42,618 nucleotides of DNA from Lentisphaerae bacterium GWF2_50_93 (GTDB lineage: Bacteria; Verrucomicrobiota; Lentisphaeria; Victivallales; GWF2-50-93), in NCBI GenBank assembly GCA_001804815.1, contig MHBI01000008.1:1-42618 (forward strand), read 5' to 3'. Below the pieces are notes generated by a model. That model made no database searches. It worked only from the letters and a program-made list of their open reading frames with translations, and was not told the DNA's origin. The number at the start of each line of letters is the position of its first letter. The first letter of the stretch is position 1. Positions 39,471-42,618 of this stretch are shown in pieces. A program made the position numbers and the translations under genes.

Positions 39471-41696
39471 ATGACTTCTGAACTTCTTCCAAATGAGAAC
39501 GACCTGAAAATGCTGCTTGAGGGAAGATACGGCAGCCCTCATTCAATCCTTGGCATGCATCTTGACCCGAAACTCAACTGCATCATTGTCAGATGCTATG
39601 ACCCTGTTGCCCTTGAAGTCATGGTCATAGGCGAGACGGGCGAAAAAAACAAAATGGAGAAAATCCATGAGCAGGGTCTTTTCGCACTTTCATTCCCAGG
39701 CGTCCAGAAGCACTTCAAATATGACCTCGAAAAGCATTTCGACACCTCTGTATTCACATCGCCTGATCCATACTGCTTCCTTCCCGGGATCGGCGAGATG
39801 GACCAGTACCTCTTCAACCAGGGCGAACATCACAAGGTCTATGAATTCATGGGCGCCCATCCCCGCGATTTCGGCGGAGTAAAAGGCGTATTGTTCACCG
39901 TATGGGCGCCGAGCGCGGACAGGGTTTCTGTCGTCGGAAACTTCAACCTCTGGGACGGCAGAAGGCATCCCATGCGCGTGATCGGCTCATCCGGCATATG
40001 GGAGCTCTTCATCCCATCCCTCAAGGAAGGCGAGATTTACAAGTTCGAGATCCGCGCCAAGAACGGCGATATCTTCCTCAAGCTCGATCCGTATGCATAC
40101 TGGACTGAAACGCGCCCCAATACAGCCGCGAGAGTCTCTGCGCAAACCCAGTTCGCATGGACAGATGAAAACTGGATGGACGCACGAAAGCACAAGAACT
40201 GGCTCGAAGGCCCGATGAACACATACGAAGTACACATGGGCTCATGGCGCGGTCCGGGACTCCGCGAGCTCAATCCGGCCGACGAAAATGACTTCCACAA
40301 CTACCGTGACATCGCCCATGCCCTCGCCGACTATGTCGTTGAAATGGGCTACACCCACATACAGCTGCTCCCCATGGCCGAACATCCTTTCGACCAGTCG
40401 TGGGGCTATCAGGTGACCGGCTATTATGCTCCTACGGCCCGTTTCGGAACCCCGGAGGACTTCAGTTATTTTGTGAACTACATGCATTCCAAGAATATCG
40501 GCATCCTCGTCGACTGGGTTCCCGCACATTTCCCGAAGGATGCATTCTCCCTCGCCCGTTTTGACGGCACGGCGCTCTACGAACATCTCGATCCGCGCCA
40601 GGGCGAACACCGCGACTGGGGCACGTTCATATTCAACTACGGACGCTGCGAAGTCCGCAATTTCCTGATTGGAAACGCCCTCTACTGGCTCGAACGCTAC
40701 CATATCGACGGCCTGCGCGTCGACGCAGTCGCCTCAATGCTCTACCTCGACTACTCGAAACAGGACGGCAACTGGCTCCCCAACAAATACGGCGGCAAGG
40801 AAAATCTCGATGCAATATCCTTCATGAAACGCCTGAACGAACTCACACATGAGCTTCATCCCGGCACAATGATGATCGCGGAGGAATCGACCGCATGGAC
40901 CGGCGTGTCGCGTCCGGCATATCTCGGCGGACTCGGATTCACCCTGAAGTGGAACATGGGCTGGATGCACGACACGCTTGAATATTTCAGCAAGGATCCC
41001 GTATTCAGAAGCTACCACCACGACAAACTTACATTCTCCATATGGTATGCCTTCAGCGAAAATTTCGTCCTGCCCTTCAGCCACGACGAAGTCGTACACG
41101 GGAAGAAATCCCTTCTTGACAAGATGTCCGGAGACTACTGGCAGAAGTTCGCGAACCTCAGGCTCCTGATGTCCTACATGATGTCCCATCCCGGGAAGAA
41201 GCTTCTTTTCATGGGATGCGAATTCGGCCAGTGGAACGAATGGGACTGCAAGAACTCACTTGACTGGCCGCTGCTCAAATATCCGATACATACCGGAACG
41301 CGGACCGCATTCAAGGACCTCAACAAGGTATACAAGGACAGGCCGGCGCTCTGGGAAGTCGATTTCCATCCGAAGGGTTTCGAATGGGTGGACATCAACG
41401 ACATCCTGCAGTCAGTCATCTCATACATCCGATGGGACAAGAATCATACCGAGCCAGTACTTGTCGTCATGAACAACACTCCGGTCGTAAGGAGCAATTA
41501 CAGAGTCGGCGTCCCTTTCGGCGGCACATGGTATGAGATCTTCAACTCAGACGCTGAGAACTATGGCGGATCAGGCGTGGGCAACAAGGGAAGAGTCGAC
41601 ACTGAGAACAAGGAATGCCACGGAAGACCTTGCAGCCTTTCATTGACACTCCCCCCGCTCGGCGCCCTGTACCTGAGCCAGAGGAAGAACAGCTGA
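39471..41696 (+). CDS. glgB: 1,4-alpha-glucan branching enzyme
   Basis: Forms alpha-1,6 branches in glycogen. A 741-residue GH13 enzyme: N1-type and CBM48 beta domains occupy about 1-230 (VKGVLFTVWAPSADRVSVVGNFNLWDG). The catalytic barrel follows with TYEVHMGSW, the nucleophile D418 in DGLRVDAVASML, the acid/base E471 in IAEES and the transition-state D539 in PFSHDEVVHG. The C-terminal beta domain ends the protein. Length and order match long bacterial GlgB. No other glycogen gene is adjacent. The ribosome site is weak (AAGGGC). Confidence 0.97.
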   Translation: MTSELLPNENDLKMLLEGRYGSPHSILGMHLDPKLNCIIVRCYDPVALEVMVIGETGEKNKMEKIHEQGLFALSFPGVQKHFKYDLEKHFDTSVFTSPDPYCFLPGIGEMDQYLFNQGEHHKVYEFMGAHPRDFGGVKGVLFTVWAPSADRVSVVGNFNLWDGRRHPMRVIGSSGIWELFIPSLKEGEIYKFEIRAKNGDIFLKLDPYAYWTETRPNTAARVSAQTQFAWTDENWMDARKHKNWLEGPMNTYEVHMGSWRGPGLRELNPADENDFHNYRDIAHALADYVVEMGYTHIQLLPMAEHPFDQSWGYQVTGYYAPTARFGTPEDFSYFVNYMHSKNIGILVDWVPAHFPKDAFSLARFDGTALYEHLDPRQGEHRDWGTFIFNYGRCEVRNFLIGNALYWLERYHIDGLRVDAVASMLYLDYSKQDGNWLPNKYGGKENLDAISFMKRLNELTHELHPGTMMIAEESTAWTGVSRPAYLGGLGFTLKWNMGWMHDTLEYFSKDPVFRSYHHDKLTFSIWYAFSENFVLPFSHDEVVHGKKSLLDKMSGDYWQKFANLRLLMSYMMSHPGKKLLFMGCEFGQWNEWDCKNSLDWPLLKYPIHTGTRTAFKDLNKVYKDRPALWEVDFHPKGFEWVDINDILQSVISYIRWDKNHTEPVLVVMNNTPVVRSNYRVGVPFGGTWYEIFNSDAENYGGSGVGNKGRVDTENKECHGRPCSLSLTLPPLGALYLSQRKNS

Positions 41697-41725
41697 TATT
41701 TTTTATTGGGGACAATAAAAAATAT
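41696..41725. other. AT-rich hairpin after glgB
   Basis: ATATTTTTTATTG (41696-41708) pairs perfectly with CAATAAAAAATAT (41713-41725), overlapping the last base of the stop codon. The T-run is on the 5' arm, so it is not a classical intrinsic terminator in the glgB direction. Confidence 0.5.
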
Positions 41726-41790
41726 GAATAAGCAAAACCTGATGGCGGTTAAAAATCACCTTACTTCCTGAATGCAACGCGGAATTGCTT

Positions 41791-41862
41791 GTAGTAGCGC
41801 ATGTTTGCGCGTTCTTAACGGAACTTCAAAGCACTGAAGAACGCGCAAACATGCGCTACTAC
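41791..41862. repeat. GTAG-foot REP pair with 26-bp perfect arms
   Basis: GTAGTAGCGCATGTTTGCGC and six further bases (41791-41816) are perfectly inverted at 41837-41862, with a 20-base centre. Each arm also folds as GCGCA-TGTT-TGCGC. This is the cleanest copy in the gene-free stretch that follows glgB. Confidence 0.85.
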
Positions 41863-41971
41863 GAACAAATTCAGCCATTTCCGAACTCATTTCCAAGTCC
41901 GATAGGCTCCTCAGGCAAGCCATAGGCGATCAGCGCCAACATACTTCTGCCGGCAATTGCCTCACCAATGC

Positions 41972-41996
41972 AACACAGGCAAGATGCCTGTGTTAC
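41972..41996 (-). repeat. GTAA-foot REP hairpin
   Basis: AACACAGGCA-AGA-TGCCTGTGTT (41972-41994) with TTAC at 41993-41996. On the minus strand it reads GTAACACAGGC, the same foot and general design as the hairpin at 38007. Confidence 0.65.
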
Positions 41997-42120
41997 ATTT
42001 AGCCCCACGCAAAAGCGCAGATTCCAGCGTCATCTTGCACATTGTACTGTAACGGGAGAAGTGCTATTTTAGCAAAAAGCTAAAATTCGCATAAACTATA
42101 GTTGAGAAAATATGAAAACC

Positions 42121-42426
42121 GGTGCCAGTCCAATGCCGTTAACTTAAGCGCATCATCTTAATAATAGAGCTGTTATATTGTTTTATCTTTACGCATGGAA
42201 TGCGTTAGGTAATAAAGCCTATGGTTTCAACCATAGGTATTGGATTCCAAAATTTGTTTTGCCCTAAAGGGGCAGAGTATACTCCGTCCCTACAGGACGA
42301 ATCATCTTTTATACGAAACCTGTGGCTTAAGCCACAGGCTATATTACTCAATCCCTTCAGGATTCGTCAACAGAATATATAATATTAGACATCGACGAGT
42401 TATGTCTTAAGTTAACGGAACGGCAT
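42121..42426. repeat. Hairpin-rich element with inverted ends, copy 1
   Basis: The left end ATGCCGTTAACTTAAG (42133-42148) is inverted at 42406-42426, where AACGG is repeated once. Inside are the stems ACGCAT-GGA-ATGCGT (42191-42205), CCTATGGTT-TC-AACCATAGG (42218-42237), CCTGTGGCTTAAGCCACAGG (42319-42338) and weaker ones such as GTCC-CTACA-GGAC. No open reading frame of note is present. The stretch 41726-42618 contains only repeats. Confidence 0.7.
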
Positions 42427-42496
42427 AACGGCATTGGTAACGGCATTGGTGCCAGTCTGGCGAAGTAATTGATGGAGAATGAGTAATAGCGGCATT

Positions 42497-42618
42497 GGTG
42501 CCAGTCCAATGCCGTTAATTTAAGCACAACATTATAATAATAATGGTGTTATGATTTATTTATCTTTACGCATGGAATGCGTTAGGTAATAAAGCCTATG
42601 GTTTCAACCATAGGTATT
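42497..42618. repeat. Hairpin-rich element, copy 2 (cut by window end)
   Basis: The first 120 bases of the element at 42121 recur here in direct orientation, shifted by 376-377 bp, including GGTGCCAGTCCAATGCCG and the ACGCAT and CCTATGG stems. The window ends within the copy, so a longer tandem array may follow. Confidence 0.75.

Noticed and set aside
42121..42618. Possible CRISPR array
   Set aside because: Only two copies about 376 bp apart, each hairpin-rich and over 100 bp long, without regular short repeats, unique spacers or cas genes.

Overview
The window looks like a chromosomal segment from a PVC-superphylum bacterium, most likely Lentisphaerota or a close relative. Supporting signs are a small basic protein of the type conserved in Verrucomicrobiota, Chlamydiae and Lentisphaerota (24800-24958), PVC-style pseudopilin proteins with the short 'DGH/DGS' head motif, lipoprotein and TPR-rich envelope genes, and several kinds of dispersed palindromic repeats. 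The placement is inferred from gene families; no rRNA or tRNA gene was seen. Coding density is high, genes lie on both strands, and I see no prophage, plasmid, complete insertion sequence or CRISPR array.

Layout. 1-2661 (+): the end of a TPR protein, then an ExbB and two ExbD proton-channel subunits. 2713-6417: a zinc-ribbon/pseudopilin protein, thioredoxin reductase, a 68-residue protein, an RsuA/RluB-type pseudouridine synthase and RsmI. 6458-8193 (+): a DUF4380-like protein and a GH16 lipoprotein glycosidase. 8368-13836 (-): a five-gene operon ending in the helicase hrpB, behind two paralogous membrane proteins, a membrane-anchored 396-residue protein and a 93-residue membrane protein. 13975-17234 (-): membrane protein, TPR protein and B12-domain radical SAM enzyme. 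17500-20369 (-): two membrane proteins, a pilin-like protein, a winged-helix regulator and another membrane protein. 20502-24635 (-): bioA, a zinc-ribbon lipoprotein, a lipoprotein-type thiol peroxidase, a gene relic and a 5'-nucleotidase-family protein. 24800-28306 (+): the small basic protein with its own promoter and terminator, a secreted protein, an ECF sigma and anti-sigma pair and a membrane protein. 28385-33016 (-): a beta-CASP RNase, then Rh channel, trmH-type methyltransferase and dus. 33194-37856 (+): a PSP1/RicT protein, an O-antigen-ligase/TPR protein and a VWA protein. 38029-39306 (-): a TPR/pilin-head/HEAT protein. 39471-41696 (+): glgB. The last 900 bases carry only repeats.

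The most distinctive feature is a family of REP/BIME-like hairpins with a GTAG (sometimes GTAA) foot. In four genes (bioA, the 5'-nucleotidase, trmH and the TPR/pilin-head/HEAT gene) the foot itself supplies the stop codon, always as AAG-TAG or AAG-TAA. In hrpB a complete GTAG...CTAC element sits inside the reading frame and encodes about 21 residues. In the radical SAM gene a short version encodes part of the C-terminus. Other repeats include two copies of a hairpin-chain element in opposite orientation, AT-flanked palindromes inside coding sequences, and a 120-bp direct repeat at the window's end.

Other notable genes are a bacterial Rh-type (not Amt-type) ammonium/gas channel, a GspG-like pseudopilin domain joined to a zinc ribbon, a pilin head domain without the pilin helix placed between TPR and HEAT repeats, and a thiol peroxidase with two plausible translation starts giving lipoprotein and cytosolic forms.
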